Of a stretch of DNA of 5,306 nt, positions 5,175-5,306 are shown in pieces. A program made the translations under genes and the position numbers. The DNA comes from Alphaproteobacteria bacterium. Lineage in GTDB: Bacteria; Pseudomonadota; Alphaproteobacteria; ATCC43930; CGMCC-115725. The stretch is taken from positions 1 through 5,306 of the forward strand of contig JAFAHP010000482.1 of the NCBI GenBank assembly GCA_019237175.1, given 5' to 3'. The notes below the pieces were generated by a model. That model made no database searches. It saw nothing but the letters and a program-made list of their open reading frames with translations, and was not told the origin of the DNA. The number at the start of each line of letters is the position of its first letter. The stretch's first letter is position 1.

Positions 5175-5306
5175 ATCTTCTCGTGGATCGCGACGATGTG
5201 GGGCGGTTCGATCGAATTCAAAATCCCGATGTTGTGGGCGCTCGGCTTTATTTTTCTGTTTACGATCGCCGGAGTGACCGGTGTCGTTCTCGCCAATACC
5301 GGTGTC
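5175..5306 (+). pseudogene. ctaD: Cytochrome c oxidase subunit I internal segment, 5' part missing
   Basis: Forty-four codons match the middle of aa3-type cytochrome c oxidase subunit I very closely: IFSWIATMWGGSIEFK, then MLWALGFIFLFT and AGVTGVVLAN. In intact enzymes this covers the end of one core helix and the start of the next, roughly residues 360-405 of about 530. Homology starts abruptly. Just upstream, the conserved PTGIK, whose Lys is the K-pathway lysine (K362 in Rhodobacter sphaeroides numbering), is replaced by LSGTC, and further upstream nothing resembles subunit I. The nearest in-frame stop is at 5088-5090 and there is no plausible start codon, so the copper- and haem-ligand-bearing first half is missing. 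The frame is open to the right edge, so the C-terminal half may follow. I treat it as a 5'-truncated pseudogene. A genuine gene created by an odd fusion is less likely. Confidence 0.75.

Overview
The window is a GC-rich stretch whose products look alphaproteobacterial. The most telling are a Sinorhizobium-type phospholipid N-methyltransferase, a Crp/Fnr regulator of a rhizobial-looking type and a segment of aa3-type cytochrome oxidase subunit I. A member of the Hyphomicrobiales (Bradyrhizobium/Rhodopseudomonas-like) or a related order is my best guess. This is inferred from protein style only, because no rRNA or tRNA gene is present.

Layout from left to right. (1) Bases 1-530, minus strand: most of a PmtA-like SAM-dependent methyltransferase, cut only at its extreme C-terminus by the window edge. 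(2) A 143-bp divergent spacer, then 674-1024 plus strand: a 116-residue basic protein I do not recognise. (3) 1118-1912 plus strand: a Crp/Fnr-family regulator without the cysteines of oxygen-sensing FNR and with an unusual recognition helix. (4) 1864-2988 minus strand: a ten-helix-type TDT (TehA/SLAC1/Mae1) transporter, convergent with the regulator and overlapping its 3' end by 49 bp. (5) A 256-bp divergent intergenic region holding a small palindrome. (6) 3245-4651 plus strand: a complete 12-helix-type MFS transporter.

From 4652 to the right edge the sequence changes character. A short orphan ORF with one predicted membrane helix (4718-4903) stops where the C-terminal tail of a different MFS transporter begins. 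That tail (4904-5061) has lost the rest of its gene and is frameshifted by a perfect 11-bp tandem duplication; removing one copy restores the reading frame to its natural stop. About 110 bp later, after a 17-bp palindrome, a recognisable piece of cytochrome c oxidase subunit I (5175-5306) begins abruptly in mid-gene and runs off the edge. This stretch reads as a junkyard of gene ends left by deletions or rearrangements. It is the most interesting part of the window.

The intact genes do not form an obvious pathway. The two transporters are divergently arranged and the regulator lies beside one of them, so control of one or both transporters by this regulator is possible but unproven. I see no CRISPR array, insertion sequence, phage gene, toxin-antitoxin pair or convincing new multi-gene system.
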